NCBI RefSeq assembly: GCF_004216915.1
Contig: NZ_SGXD01000001.1
Coordinates: 682,001 to 746,000, forward strand
Source of the DNA: Motilibacter rhizosphaerae
Lineage (GTDB): Bacteria; Actinomycetota; Actinomycetes; Motilibacterales; Motilibacteraceae
Reading direction: 5' to 3'
DNA: 64,000 bases
A program made the translations under genes and the position numbers. Below, in pieces: positions 40,378-49,780 of the stretch; the first letter of the stretch is position 1; each line of letters opens with the position of its first letter. The notes under the pieces were generated by a model. It had not been told where the DNA came from, made no database searches, and saw only the letters and a list, made by a program, of their open reading frames with translations.

Positions 40378-41944
40378 TGTCGACGGCCTGGTCAGCGGCC
40401 TCGACACGTCCGGGCTGATCAACCAGCTCATGCAGGTCGAGTCGGCGACGCAGACGCGGCTCAAGACGCGCGTCACCACCGAGCAGAAGGCCGTGTCGGC
40501 CTACCAGTCGGTGAACACCGCGATGACCTCGCTGCTCACGGCCTCGAAGGCGATGAGCTCGGACACCTCCCTCAGCGTCTTCAAGTCGACCTCCGACAGC
40601 GACAACGTCACCGCGTCGGCCGACGCCACGGCGTACGAGGGCAGCTTCTCCTTCACCGTGAAGCAGTCGGCCAAGAACGAGGTCCAGCTCTCCGCGCAGT
40701 CCTTCACGGACCTCAGCGCGGCGGCGACGACCGGACCGGTCAAGGTCGTCTTCGGCTCCGACCCCACGGCCACGCCCAAGGCCACGCTGACCCCCCGCGA
40801 CAGCAGCCTCGGGGCGCTCGTCGACGCGATCAACCAGAGCCCCGACCTCGGCGTCCGCGCGGCGGCGATCAGGACCAGCGACGGGACCTACCGCCTGCAG
40901 GTCCAGAGCTCGGCGACCGGTGCGGCCAGCCAGTTCTCCCTCAGTGGGCTCACGCAGACCATGAACCGGTCGCAGCCCGCCCAGGACGCGCAGATCACGC
41001 TCGCCGGCGACGCGACCGCCGTCGTCAGCTCCCCGACGAACACCTTCACCAACGTCGTCCCCGGCCTGACCTTCACCGTCAAGCCCGGGACGACCGCCGG
41101 CACCAACGTCACGGTCTCGACCGCGCGCGACACGTCGGGCATCGCCGACAACATGCAGAAGATGATCGACGCGGCCAACTCCGCGATGAACCAGATCAAG
41201 ACGCAGACGGCGTACAACACCAGCACCAACACCGGCTCCGCGCTCACCGGCGACTTCACCGTCCGCCAGCTGCAGCAGCAGATCCTCAGTGCGATCAGCA
41301 GCTCGTCCACCAACGGCCTGACGGCGAGCGACATCGGCATCAAGAGCGACCAGACCGGCACGATCAGCTTCGACCGGACGAAGTTCCTCGACACCCTGGC
41401 GAAGAACCCGGCCGGGGTGAAGCAGATGCTCGGGGTCAGCGCCACGTCGAGCACTCCCGGGATCAGCCTCGGCGGCAGCAACGAGCGGACCCTGCCCGGG
41501 ACGTACGCCGTGACCTACAACCCGCCGGCCGGTGGGTCGACCGACGCGACCGGCTCGGTCACCGTCAACGGGACCTCCGTCGCGGTCCGCGGCAGCGGCA
41601 GCTCGCTCACCGTCACCGACCTCGGCTCCCCGGCCAGCGGGCTCGTCGTCAAGGGCGGGCTCACCGCGGCGAGCGGGACGCTCACCGTCAGCGGCGGCCT
41701 CGCGCAGCGGCTGGCGAACCTCGCCCAGACCGCCACCGACTCGACCTCCGGGACGATCACCCAGGCGATCACCGGGCGCAACAGCAACATCAAGGACCTC
41801 AACGACCAGATCTCCGCCTGGGACACCGAGCTCGCCCTGAAGAAGACCTCCCTGCAGTCGCAGTACAGCGGCCTCGAGGTCTCGCTGGGCAAGCTCAAGG
41901 ACCAGAGCACCTGGCTCGCCGGCCAGCTCGCCGGGTTGCGCTGA
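40367..41944 (+). CDS. fliD: Flagellar filament cap protein FliD
   Basis: 525-aa secreted cap protein (HAP2). The N-terminus MSSSVDGLVSGLDTSGLINQ followed by MQVESATQTRL is the typical FliD start. The central part is rich in Thr/Ser beta repeats, and the C-terminal coiled coil contains NIKDLNDQISAWDTELALKK and LSLGKLKDQSTWLAGQL-like heptads. It is followed by fliS, the flagellin chaperone, as in most flagellar clusters. Confidence 0.93.
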   Translation: MSSSVDGLVSGLDTSGLINQLMQVESATQTRLKTRVTTEQKAVSAYQSVNTAMTSLLTASKAMSSDTSLSVFKSTSDSDNVTASADATAYEGSFSFTVKQSAKNEVQLSAQSFTDLSAAATTGPVKVVFGSDPTATPKATLTPRDSSLGALVDAINQSPDLGVRAAAIRTSDGTYRLQVQSSATGAASQFSLSGLTQTMNRSQPAQDAQITLAGDATAVVSSPTNTFTNVVPGLTFTVKPGTTAGTNVTVSTARDTSGIADNMQKMIDAANSAMNQIKTQTAYNTSTNTGSALTGDFTVRQLQQQILSAISSSSTNGLTASDIGIKSDQTGTISFDRTKFLDTLAKNPAGVKQMLGVSATSSTPGISLGGSNERTLPGTYAVTYNPPAGGSTDATGSVTVNGTSVAVRGSGSSLTVTDLGSPASGLVVKGGLTAASGTLTVSGGLAQRLANLAQTATDSTSGTITQAITGRNSNIKDLNDQISAWDTELALKKTSLQSQYSGLEVSLGKLKDQSTWLAGQLAGLR

Positions 41945-42006
41945 CGCCCAGCCCGCGCCTCCCGCTCGACCTCCCCCTGCTCCACCGAACTCCGTGAGGA
42001 CCGCCG

Positions 42007-42405
42007 ATGTACGCCACCGCCTCTCGCCGCTACGCGGACGAGGGAGTGCTCACCGCCTCCCCGGCGCGCCTCCTCACCATGCTCTACGACCGCCTCGTGC
42101 TCGACCTGCAGCGCGGCGAGCTCGCCCAGCGCTCCGGTGACGTGGCGACCGCGAACAAGGAGCTCACGCACGCGCAGGACATCATCAGCGAGCTGCGCAA
42201 CTCGCTGCGCATGGACACCTGGTCCGGCGCGCCCGGGCTCGCCTCGCTCTACAACTGGTGGCTCAACGAGCTGGTCGGCGCGAACATCCGCCGCGACCCC
42301 GAGCGGGTGGCTCAGGTCCGCAAGCAGGTCGAGCCGCTGCGCGACGCGTGGCACGAGGCGCTGCGGATGACCACGGCGTCCGCGCCCACCTCCGCCTCGG
42401 CCTGA
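42007..42405 (+). CDS. fliS: Flagellin chaperone FliS
   Basis: 132-aa four-helix chaperone that keeps flagellin unpolymerised in the cytoplasm. It begins with YATASRRYADEGVLTASPAR and LLTMLYDRLVLDLQRGELA, the flagellin-binding helices, and ends with NWWLNELVGANIRRDPERVA. The ATG follows GTGAGGACCGCCG. In FliW/CsrA systems FliS cooperates in delivering flagellin to the export gate. Confidence 0.92.
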   Translation: MYATASRRYADEGVLTASPARLLTMLYDRLVLDLQRGELAQRSGDVATANKELTHAQDIISELRNSLRMDTWSGAPGLASLYNWWLNELVGANIRRDPERVAQVRKQVEPLRDAWHEALRMTTASAPTSASA

Positions 42406-42460
42406 CCGCGCGCGACCCAGACCCAGAACGACCAGCCACTCGAGACACGGGACCTCCTCC

Positions 42461-42853
42461 ATGCCGCCGGACACCTCCCCGCAGACCGCACCGGTCCCCC
42501 GACCGCGTGCGGGTGCCGGCGCGGTGCCGCACGACCAGCCCGACTGGCACGGGCTGTGGGTGGAGGCCCTCGACGAGCTCGAGCTCGAGGTCGACCGTGC
42601 CGAGGCGCTGCTGCGCGCGGACCACCTGCCCGGCTCGGCCCTGCCCGGCACGGGTGCGTGGCGTCCCCCGTCGCTGCCGCCGATCCCGCCCGACCTCGTC
42701 GACCGCGCCCGCGGCATCCACGCGCGCCAGCTCGACATCGCCTCCGGCATGACCCGCCGCCTCGGCGACCTGGCCAAGCAGGCCACGCTCACGGGGAAGC
42801 TCGAGACCGGGCGCGAGCGCCCGCGTCCGCTCCTCGTCGACCGGGCCTGCTGA
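42461..42853 (+). CDS. FliT-like hypothetical protein
   Basis: 130-aa protein with a Pro-rich N-terminus (about 1-28) and helices WHGLWVEALDELELEVDRAE and DRARGIHARQLDIASGMTRR. Size, helical content and position directly after fliS match the FliD chaperone FliT or its actinobacterial counterpart, but sequence similarity is not recognisable by eye. It ends 5 bases before the next glycosyltransferase gene. Confidence 0.55.
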   Translation: MPPDTSPQTAPVPRPRAGAGAVPHDQPDWHGLWVEALDELELEVDRAEALLRADHLPGSALPGTGAWRPPSLPPIPPDLVDRARGIHARQLDIASGMTRRLGDLAKQATLTGKLETGRERPRPLLVDRAC

Positions 42854-42858
42854 CGACC

Positions 42859-43860
42859 GTGGCCCCCCTCGCCGTCGTCCTCATCGTCAAGGACGAGGAG
42901 TCCCGCCTGGCGGGCGCCCTCGCCTCGCTCGCGCCACTGCGCAGCGCCGGGCTCGTCGACCTCGTGCGCGTGCACGACACCGGGTCGCGCGACGCCACGG
43001 TCGCGGTCGCCCGCGCCGCCGGGGCGGACGTGACCGCGGGGGAGTGGGAGGGCAGCTTCGCCGCGGCCCGCACCGCCGCGCTCGCGGGCGTCGACCGGCC
43101 GTGGGTCCTCAGCCTCGACGCCGACGAGCGCGTCCACGCCGACCCGGCGGCGCTGGCCGCGCTGCTCGGCGCCGTGCCGGCCGACCTGCTCACCGTCGAG
43201 ATCGCCAACCGCTCCAGCGAGGGCGACTACCGGCACCGCGCGGAGCGGCTCTTCCGCCCCGAACGGGCCCGGTGGGAGGGTCGCGTGCACGAGCACCTCG
43301 TGCCGACCGCGGCGCCGTCCCTGCGGACCGCCGCCGCGCCCGCCGGCGTCGTGCGCCTCGAGCACGAGGGCTACAGCGGCGCCGCGGTGCGCGTGGAGAA
43401 GTGCCTGCGCAACGCCGAGCTCGCCCGCCGCGAGCTCGAGGACCTGCTGGGGGCGCGCAACGCCGACCCCGCGGCCGTCGCCCGGGTCCTGCTCGACCTG
43501 GGCCGCAGCTGCGCCGGCGCCGAGCGCCCGCAGGAGGCCGTCGACGCCTTCGAGGCGCTGCGCGAGACCGCGCCCGGGACGACCGAGGCGCTGCAGGGCA
43601 CCGACGCACTGGCCCGGCTGCTGCTCGGCGCCGGCATGGACGAGGTCGTGCTCGTGCTGGTGGCCGAGCTGCGCGAGGCGGGGGCGGCCCCCGCGTACTG
43701 CGACTGGCTCGAGGCCCAGGCGCGCGCCCAGCTCGGCGAGGTGGCGACCGCGGCCCGGCTGCTCCGCGGCGTCCACGAGGTCGTCGACACCGCCGGGCGC
43801 ATCCTGCCGGCCGAGCGGCTGCGCGAGCTGCGCGGCCTGGTGGAGCAGCTCGCCGCCTAG
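42859..43860 (+). CDS. GT2-family glycosyltransferase in the flagellar operon
   Basis: 333-aa protein, GTG start at 42859. The catalytic part has AVVLIVKDEESRLAGALASL, VRVHDTGSRDATVAVARAAG and LSLDADERVHAD (DxD-type site), with RWEGRVHEHLVPTA further on. The second half is helical and TPR-like (VLLDLGRSCAGAERPQEAVD). It is a smaller paralogue of the enzyme at 32536-34689. It lies downstream of fliS and upstream of the flgB promoter, so modification of flagellin or of the cap is likely. Confidence 0.8.
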   Translation: MAPLAVVLIVKDEESRLAGALASLAPLRSAGLVDLVRVHDTGSRDATVAVARAAGADVTAGEWEGSFAAARTAALAGVDRPWVLSLDADERVHADPAALAALLGAVPADLLTVEIANRSSEGDYRHRAERLFRPERARWEGRVHEHLVPTAAPSLRTAAAPAGVVRLEHEGYSGAAVRVEKCLRNAELARRELEDLLGARNADPAAVARVLLDLGRSCAGAERPQEAVDAFEALRETAPGTTEALQGTDALARLLLGAGMDEVVLVLVAELREAGAAPAYCDWLEAQARAQLGEVATAARLLRGVHEVVDTAGRILPAERLRELRGLVEQLAA

Positions 43861-43933
43861 CGGGGCGGCGCGCGTGTCCAGCGCGACACGCCGGGAGCGG
43901 GGACGACCGCCCGAACGAGTGCATCGTTCCTGC

Positions 43934-43960
43934 TCAAGAGGCCCGGCAGGGGGCCCGAAG
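43934..43960 (+). promoter_or_regulatory. FliA-type promoter of the flgB-fliK operon
   Basis: TCAA, a 15-base spacer, then GCCCGAAG. The same -10 octamer precedes fliA. A GCGTCACTC half-site lies between it and flgB at about 44005. Confidence 0.5.
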
Positions 43961-44035
43961 CACTCCTCGAGCACGGACTGCTCGATCGGACCAGCCAAGG
44001 ACAGGCGTCACTCCCCCGCTAGGAGTAGCCCCGCC

Positions 44036-44386
44036 GTGTTCGACGACGTCACCAACGTGGCCTTGCGCAGCGCCCTCGACGGCCTCGCGATGCGTCAGCG
44101 TACGACGGCTGACAACATCGCCAACATCCAGACGCCGCACTTCCTGGCTGGCAAGGTCCAGTTCGAGGACGCGCTGCGCCAGGCGGTCTCGGACGGCGAC
44201 ACCGCCGAGGTCGGCGGGGCTACGGGCAGCATCGCGCGCTCCATCGAGCCGACCCGCGAGGACGGCAACAACGTCAACCTCGACGAGGAGACGCTGACCG
44301 CGCAGAAGACGCAGATGTCCTACTCGCTGATGCTCCGGGCGGTCGACGACCAGTTCGGCGTCCTCAAGACCTCGATCTCCGGCTGA
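44036..44386 (+). CDS. flgB: Flagellar proximal rod protein FlgB
   Basis: 116-aa periplasm-side rod component. The rod motif is present as [20 protein letters not shown], with [11 protein letters not shown] and the C-terminal helix [20 protein letters not shown]. The GTG at 44036 follows AGGAG. It overlaps flgC by one base (TGATG). It is the first gene of the basal-body operon. Confidence 0.93.
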   Translation: MFDDVTNVALRSALDGLAMRQRTTADNIANIQTPHFLAGKVQFEDALRQAVSDGDTAEVGGATGSIARSIEPTREDGNNVNLDEETLTAQKTQMSYSLMLRAVDDQFGVLKTSISG

Positions 44387-44793
44387 TGGGCCTCTTCAAC
44401 GCCATCGACACGGCGTCCAGCGGCGTGACCGTCGACCGCAAGTGGCTCGACGCGGTCAGCGACAACATCTCGAACATCAACACCGCGCGCCGCACGAGCG
44501 AGAACGCCTTCCAGGCGCGGTACGTCGTGGCGCAGGCCGTCGACTACGGCACGGGCACCGGCGGCGTGCAGGTCGGCGGCATCGCCCTCGGCAGCGCGCA
44601 GGGCCGGCTGGTCCAGGACCCGAGCAACCCGCTCGCCGACGCCGACGGCTACGTCCGCATGCCCGACATCGACCTCAGCAGCCAGATGGTCCAGCTGATG
44701 ATGGCGCAGCGCGGCTACCAGGCGAACCTCGCGACCGTCGACCGGGCGGCCGAGGCGTACAAGGAAGCGATCGGGGTCGGGAAGGGCATATGA
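44386..44793 (+). CDS. flgC: Flagellar proximal rod protein FlgC
   Basis: 135-aa rod protein. It begins [20 protein letters not shown] and has [20 protein letters not shown], the FlgC form of the rod motif, plus the C-terminal [20 protein letters not shown]. It overlaps fliE as ATGA. Confidence 0.94.
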   Translation: MGLFNAIDTASSGVTVDRKWLDAVSDNISNINTARRTSENAFQARYVVAQAVDYGTGTGGVQVGGIALGSAQGRLVQDPSNPLADADGYVRMPDIDLSSQMVQLMMAQRGYQANLATVDRAAEAYKEAIGVGKGI

Positions 44794-45116
44794 GCATCCC
44801 CGCGATCGGCGCGCTCGCCGGGCTCGGGTCCTCCCTGGGCACCGGCGCGGCGACCGCCCCCACCACCGCGACGCCGCAGGTCTCCGGGCCGTCGGGCACG
44901 TCCTTCGGGGACCTGCTCGCGAAGGGCCTGCAGGACGTGCAGGACGCCCAGACGAAGCAGGACGGCCTCGCCGTCAAGGCGGCGACGGGCGACCTGCAGG
45001 ACGTGCACGACTACACGATCGCCGCGAGCGAGGCGAAGCTCGCGACCCAGCTGACGGTCGCGCTGCGTGACAAGGCCGTCAGCGCCTTCAACGAGATCAT
45101 GAGGATGCAGGCCTGA
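44790..45116 (+). CDS. fliE: Flagellar hook-basal body protein FliE
   Basis: 108-aa protein linking the MS ring to the rod. After an Ala/Thr-rich start it has [20 protein letters not shown] and ends with [20 protein letters not shown] followed by MRMQA, the classic FliE C-terminus. The overlap with flgC and the one-base contact with fliF indicate coupled translation. Confidence 0.93.
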   Translation: MSIPAIGALAGLGSSLGTGAATAPTTATPQVSGPSGTSFGDLLAKGLQDVQDAQTKQDGLAVKAATGDLQDVHDYTIAASEAKLATQLTVALRDKAVSAFNEIMRMQA

Positions 45117-46765
45117 TGCCGAAGAAGTCTGCGCGTCTGCGCTCCGTGGCCGACCGGCCGTGGAAGGCGTTCATGTCCTTCACGCCCGGCCAGCGCGCGG
45201 TGACCGTCGTCGCGGCGATGGCGCTCCTGCTGGGCGGCTTCTTCATCGCCCGCTGGTCCTCCGCGCCCCAGATGAGCCCGCTGTTCTCCGCGCTGTCCGC
45301 CAAGGACTCCGCTGCCATCAGCGCGAAGCTGGACGGCGAGAAGGTCTCCTACTCGTACGCCGACAACGGCTCCACGATCATGGTCCCCGCCGCCAAGGTC
45401 GACGCCCTGCGCGTCGCGATGGCCGGGGCCGGCCTGCCGGCCGACGACCCGACCGGCGGCAACGTCTCCGTGCTTCCGAAGGTCTCCTCGACCTCGCCGA
45501 AGGCCCTGCAGGACGTCGCCCTGCAGCAGGCGGCGGAGCAGGAGCTCGGCAAGACCCTCGGCGTCATCGACGGCGTCGACACCGCGATCGTCCACCTGGC
45601 GGTCCCGCAGCAGGACGTCTTCGCCGACGACAACAGCAAGACCACGGCCAGCGTCCTCGTGAAGATGCAGCAGGGCACGGCGCTGAGCTCGGGCCAGGTG
45701 CGCGCGATGCAGAACCTCGTGGCCTCCTCCGTGCCGAACCTCGCTCCCACCGACGTCTCGGTGACGGACGCGACGACGGGCCGGCTGCTCAGCGGCGACG
45801 CCACCAGCGGCGCCGGCTCGGACGACGCCACCTCGGCGACCTCGTCCTTCGAGGACAAGGAGTCCGCGAAGCTGCAGTCGATGCTCGACAGCCTCGTCGG
45901 GCCGGGCAACGCGGTCGTCCAGGTGAACGCCGACCTCAACTTCGACCAGACGCTGCGCGACAGCACGTCCTACGTCCAGCCCACGCCGGCCGTGTCCCCG
46001 ACGTCGATCTCGACGGACATCGAGAAGTACACCGGCAACGGCGACGCGGTCAGCGGCGTCCTCGGCCCGGACAACATCGGGGTCAACACCGGCGGTACGG
46101 GGGCCGCGGCGGCCTCGCCCAACACGTACTCCCACGAGAAGAGCACGGCGAACTCGCCGGTCGACGTCGTCAAGGAGACGACCAAGGTCGCCGTCGGGAC
46201 GCCCAAGCGGCTGAGCATCGCCGTGCTGCTCAACAAGAACGCCGCCAACCAGCCGCAGGTCGCCGACGTGCAGAAGCTCGTCACCGACGCGGCCGGGCTG
46301 CAGACGGCGCGCGGTGACACGGTCACGGTGTCGAGCATCGCGTTCGACAAGTCCGCCGCGTCGACCGCCACCACCGCGCTCAAGGCGGCTGCGGCAGCGA
46401 AGAAGCAGGCAGCCCTCATGGGCTACGTCAAGACCGGCGGCCTCGTGCTCGTCCTGCTCATGACGCTGCTGCTGACCTGGCTCAAGGCGCGCAAGCACCG
46501 CAACCGCACACCGTTCTCCAAGGCCGAGCTGGAGCGCCTCGACGAGCTCGAGCAGCGCAACTCCGAGCTCGAGGCGGAGAACCAGCGCCTCGCGCTCGAA
46601 GGGGCGAGCAAGCACCTCGCCCTCGAGGCGAGCCCGGAAGCCGAGGGCGGCCCGAGCAACGAGGACTTCATCAAGGTGCGTGACGAGATCACCGACCTCG
46701 TCGAGCACCAGCCCGACGAGGTGGCCCAGCTGCTCCGCGGCTGGCTCGCCGACCGGAGGGGCTGA
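45116..46765 (+). CDS. fliF: Flagellar MS-ring protein FliF
   Basis: 549-aa inner-membrane ring protein. Transmembrane helix 1 (about 24-46) and helix 2 (about 433-455, TGGLVLVLLMTLLLTWL) flank the periplasmic domains. SYADNGSTIMVPAAKVDALR and DVALQQAAEQELGKTLGVID are typical ring-building segments. The cytoplasmic tail that holds FliG (DEITDLVEHQPDEVAQLLRG) is intact and followed directly by fliG. Confidence 0.95.
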   Translation: MPKKSARLRSVADRPWKAFMSFTPGQRAVTVVAAMALLLGGFFIARWSSAPQMSPLFSALSAKDSAAISAKLDGEKVSYSYADNGSTIMVPAAKVDALRVAMAGAGLPADDPTGGNVSVLPKVSSTSPKALQDVALQQAAEQELGKTLGVIDGVDTAIVHLAVPQQDVFADDNSKTTASVLVKMQQGTALSSGQVRAMQNLVASSVPNLAPTDVSVTDATTGRLLSGDATSGAGSDDATSATSSFEDKESAKLQSMLDSLVGPGNAVVQVNADLNFDQTLRDSTSYVQPTPAVSPTSISTDIEKYTGNGDAVSGVLGPDNIGVNTGGTGAAAASPNTYSHEKSTANSPVDVVKETTKVAVGTPKRLSIAVLLNKNAANQPQVADVQKLVTDAAGLQTARGDTVTVSSIAFDKSAASTATTALKAAAAAKKQAALMGYVKTGGLVLVLLMTLLLTWLKARKHRNRTPFSKAELERLDELEQRNSELEAENQRLALEGASKHLALEASPEAEGGPSNEDFIKVRDEITDLVEHQPDEVAQLLRGWLADRRG

Positions 46766-46767
46766 CC

Positions 46768-47775
46768 GTGCCCGAGCTGAGCGGTCTGCAGAAGACCGCC
46801 GTCCTCATGGTGGGCATGGGGCCCGAGGCCTCGGCCAAGGTGCTGTCCCACCTGCGCGAGTCCGAGGTGGAGCAGATCACCGCGGAGATCCTCCGCATGC
46901 GCGAGATCGAGCAGGACACCGCGCGCGACGTCTTCGAGGAGTTCCACGGGATCGTCAAGGCGAAGTCGTTCGTCGCCCAGGGCGGCACCGACTTCGCCCG
47001 CGAGCTGCTCTCGATGAGCCTCGGGGTCGAGAAGGCCGTGGAGCTGATGAACCGGCTCACCGCGGCCTTCGCGGAGACGCCGTTCCACTTCCTCAGCCGG
47101 GCCGACCCCCGCCAGCTCATCTCGTTCCTCCAGGACGAGCACCCGCAGGTGATCGCGCTGGTGCTGGCCCACCTCACGGCCGACATGGCCTCGGTGGTGC
47201 TGGGCGGCCTCCCGCCGGAGCTGCAGAGCGAGGTCGCGCACCGCATCGCCGTCATGGACCGCACCTCGCCCGAGGTCGTGCGCCAGGTCGAGGACATGCT
47301 GAAGAAGAAGCTGTCCTCGGTGCTCCAGCCCTCCGAGCTGTCGACCGTCGGCGGCCTCCAGCCCCTCGTCGACATCATCAACCGCGCCGACCGCTCCACG
47401 GAGCGGCTCATCCTCGAGGGGCTCGAGTCGCGCGACCGCGCGCTCGCCGAGGAGATCCGCAGCAAGATGTTCATGTTCGAGGACATCGTGCAGCTGGACG
47501 ACAAGTCGATCCAGCTCGTGCTGCGCGAGGTCCAGTCCAGCGAGCTCGCGACCTCCCTCAAGGGCGTCAGCCAGGAGGTGCGCATGAAGATCATGAAGAA
47601 CCTCTCCGAGCGCGCCGCGCAGAACCTCGCTGACGAGGTCGAGATGCTCGGCCCGGTCCGCCTGAAGCAGGTCGAGGAGGGCCAGGCCAAGATCCTCCAG
47701 GTCATCCGCAAGCTGGAGGAGAGCGGCCAGCTCGTCATCCGCCGCGCGGGGGGTGACGATGAGTTCGTCGACTGA
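46768..47775 (+). CDS. fliG: Flagellar motor switch protein FliG
   Basis: 335-aa rotor protein. The N-terminal domain begins LSGLQKTAVLMVGMGPEASA, and the middle has the EHPQ motif (FLQDEHPQVIALVLAHL). The C-terminal torque helix carries the charged FMFEDIVQLDDKSIQLVLRE and RMKIMKNLSERAAQNLADEV. The GTG start is two bases after the fliF stop. Confidence 0.95.
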   Translation: MPELSGLQKTAVLMVGMGPEASAKVLSHLRESEVEQITAEILRMREIEQDTARDVFEEFHGIVKAKSFVAQGGTDFARELLSMSLGVEKAVELMNRLTAAFAETPFHFLSRADPRQLISFLQDEHPQVIALVLAHLTADMASVVLGGLPPELQSEVAHRIAVMDRTSPEVVRQVEDMLKKKLSSVLQPSELSTVGGLQPLVDIINRADRSTERLILEGLESRDRALAEEIRSKMFMFEDIVQLDDKSIQLVLREVQSSELATSLKGVSQEVRMKIMKNLSERAAQNLADEVEMLGPVRLKQVEEGQAKILQVIRKLEESGQLVIRRAGGDDEFVD

Positions 47776-48457
47776 GCAGCCGTTCGTCGCGATGTCGGCC
47801 TCGGACGTGTCCACCGTCGTGCTGCCCGGGGTCCCCCTGCGCGGTGCGCAGGCCGGGACCGTGCGCTCCGCGGGGATCGGGCAGCGGCTGACCGCTCCCG
47901 TCCTCTCGCCGGACCAGGCCCGCGAGGCCGCCCGCTCCGAGGGGTACGCCGTCGGCTGGGCCGCCGGCATGCGCGAGGCCGCCGCCGCCGTGCAGGCGCA
48001 GGTGCTCGCGGCGCAGCAGGAGCACGCGGCGGTGCGCGCCGCGTACGCCGCCCGCGTGGAGGCCGCCCTCGGCGCGCTCGAGCGCGCCGGCGTCGAGCTC
48101 GCCACGCGCGCGCTGCCGCTGGTCGAGGAGGTCGCCGACGCCATCACCGCCGGCGGGTACGCGGTGGCGGAGGCCGTCGTCGGCCGCGAGCTGCAGCAGG
48201 TGGCGCCCGGCCCCGACGCCGTGCGGCGCGTGCTCGCGCAGGCGCCGACGGGGCGCCCGGTGCTCGTGCGCCTGGCGCCGGAGGACGTGGAGGCCGTGCT
48301 GGCGCTCGGCGACGAGCTGGTCGGCGGGCGGGAGGTGCAGCTGGTCGCGGACCCCTCCCTCAGGTCCGGTGACGCGGTGGCCGAATGCGACTACACGACC
48401 ATCGACGCCCGCATCGGCCACGCCCTGGCCCGGGTGAAGGAGATCCTCGCGCCGTGA
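47759..48457 (+). CDS. fliH: Flagellar export regulator FliH
   Basis: 232-aa protein that escorts the FliI ATPase. It has the GxxxG-like stretch EGYAVGWAAGMREAAAAV and a long Ala-rich coiled coil, then the V-type ATPase E-subunit-like end (RLAPEDVEAVLALGDEL, DYTTIDARIGHALARVKEIL). The ATG at 47759 is preferred; a GTG two codons upstream is possible. It overlaps fliG by 17 bases and fliI as GTGA. Confidence 0.85.
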   Translation: MSSSTEQPFVAMSASDVSTVVLPGVPLRGAQAGTVRSAGIGQRLTAPVLSPDQAREAARSEGYAVGWAAGMREAAAAVQAQVLAAQQEHAAVRAAYAARVEAALGALERAGVELATRALPLVEEVADAITAGGYAVAEAVVGRELQQVAPGPDAVRRVLAQAPTGRPVLVRLAPEDVEAVLALGDELVGGREVQLVADPSLRSGDAVAECDYTTIDARIGHALARVKEILAP

Positions 48458-49779
48458 CCCTGTTGGCCCCCTCCCGGCTCGCCCCGCTGTTCGGGGCGGC
48501 CGCGGCCGCCGCGACCCCCACGCGCACCGGCCGGGTGGCGCGGGTCGTCGGCCTCGAGGTCGGGGTGGGCGGGGTCGACGCCGCAGTGGGCGACGTCCTG
48601 GAGATCGCCACCGGCGGCCCGGAGCCCCTGCAGGCGGAGGTCGTCGCGCTCGGCGACGGCACGCTCTCGTGCACCCCGCTGGGCCCGATGACCGGCATCC
48701 GCGTCGGCGCGCCCGTCGTCGCGACCGGCGGCCCGCTGCGCGTCCCCGTCGGCCCCCAGCTGCTCGGCCGCGTCCTCGACGGGCTCGGCCGCCCGCTCGA
48801 CGGCGGCCCCGACCTGGACGGGCTCCCGACCGCCGTCGTCGACGGCGTCGCGCCGCACCCGCTGCTGCGCGCGCGCGTGGACCGCCCGGTCTCGCTCGGC
48901 GTGCGGGCCGTCGACACCATGACCCCGATCGGCCGCGGGCAGCGCATGGGCATCTTCGCCGGCTCCGGCGTCGGCAAGTCCTCGCTGCTCTCGATGATCG
49001 CCCGCGGCACCGAGGCGCAGGTCAGCGTCGTCGCCCTCGTCGGCGAGCGCGGCCGCGAGGTGCGCGAGTTCCTCGAGAACGACCTCGGTCCCGAGGGCCT
49101 GGCCCGCTCCGTCGTCGTCATCGCGACCAGCGACCAGCCGCCGATGGTGCGCCTGCGCGCGGCGTTCGTCGCCACCCGCATCGCCGAGGAGTTCCGCGAC
49201 GCCGGCGCCGACGTCGTGCTGATGATGGACTCGCTGACCCGCGTCGCCATGGCGCAGCGCGAGGTCGGCCTGTCCTCGGGCGAGCCGCCGACGACCAAGG
49301 GCTACCCGCCGAGCACGTTCGCGCTGCTGCCGCGGCTGCTCGAGCGCGCCGGGCCGGGGGAGCGGGGCTCGATCACCGGGCTCTACACCGTCCTCGTCGA
49401 CGGCGACGACCACAACGAGCCCATCGCCGACGCCGCGCGCTCGATCCTCGACGGCCACCTCGTGCTCACCCGCCGGCTGGCCACCGCGGGGCACTTCCCC
49501 TCGATCGACGTCCTCGACTCGATCAGCCGCGTCGCCGGTGCCGTCACGACGCCGCAGCAGAAGGCCGCGGCGGGGGAGCTGCGCCGGCTGCTCGCGGCGT
49601 ACCGCGACGCCAAGGACCTCATCGAGATCGGCGCGTACGCCGCCGGCACCAACCCCGATGTCGACCGCGCGGTCGCGCTCATGCCGCACGCCGACGCCTT
49701 CCTGCGCCAGGCCATGCACGACGTCACCCCCGCGCCGCTCGCCTGGGAGCAGCTGCAGGCCCTCGTGACGGGCGGCTGA
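48454..49779 (+). CDS. fliI: Flagellum-specific ATPase FliI
   Basis: 441-aa export ATPase related to the F1 beta subunit. Walker A is GIFAGSGVGKSSLLSMIARG, Walker B is VVLMMDSLTRVAMAQREVGL, and the EPPTTKGYPPSTFALLPRLL element follows. LGRVLDGLGRPLDG is the conserved entry to the nucleotide domain. The GTG start overlaps the fliH stop. Confidence 0.95.
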   Translation: MTLLAPSRLAPLFGAAAAAATPTRTGRVARVVGLEVGVGGVDAAVGDVLEIATGGPEPLQAEVVALGDGTLSCTPLGPMTGIRVGAPVVATGGPLRVPVGPQLLGRVLDGLGRPLDGGPDLDGLPTAVVDGVAPHPLLRARVDRPVSLGVRAVDTMTPIGRGQRMGIFAGSGVGKSSLLSMIARGTEAQVSVVALVGERGREVREFLENDLGPEGLARSVVVIATSDQPPMVRLRAAFVATRIAEEFRDAGADVVLMMDSLTRVAMAQREVGLSSGEPPTTKGYPPSTFALLPRLLERAGPGERGSITGLYTVLVDGDDHNEPIADAARSILDGHLVLTRRLATAGHFPSIDVLDSISRVAGAVTTPQQKAAAGELRRLLAAYRDAKDLIEIGAYAAGTNPDVDRAVALMPHADAFLRQAMHDVTPAPLAWEQLQALVTGG

Positions 49780-49780
49780 G

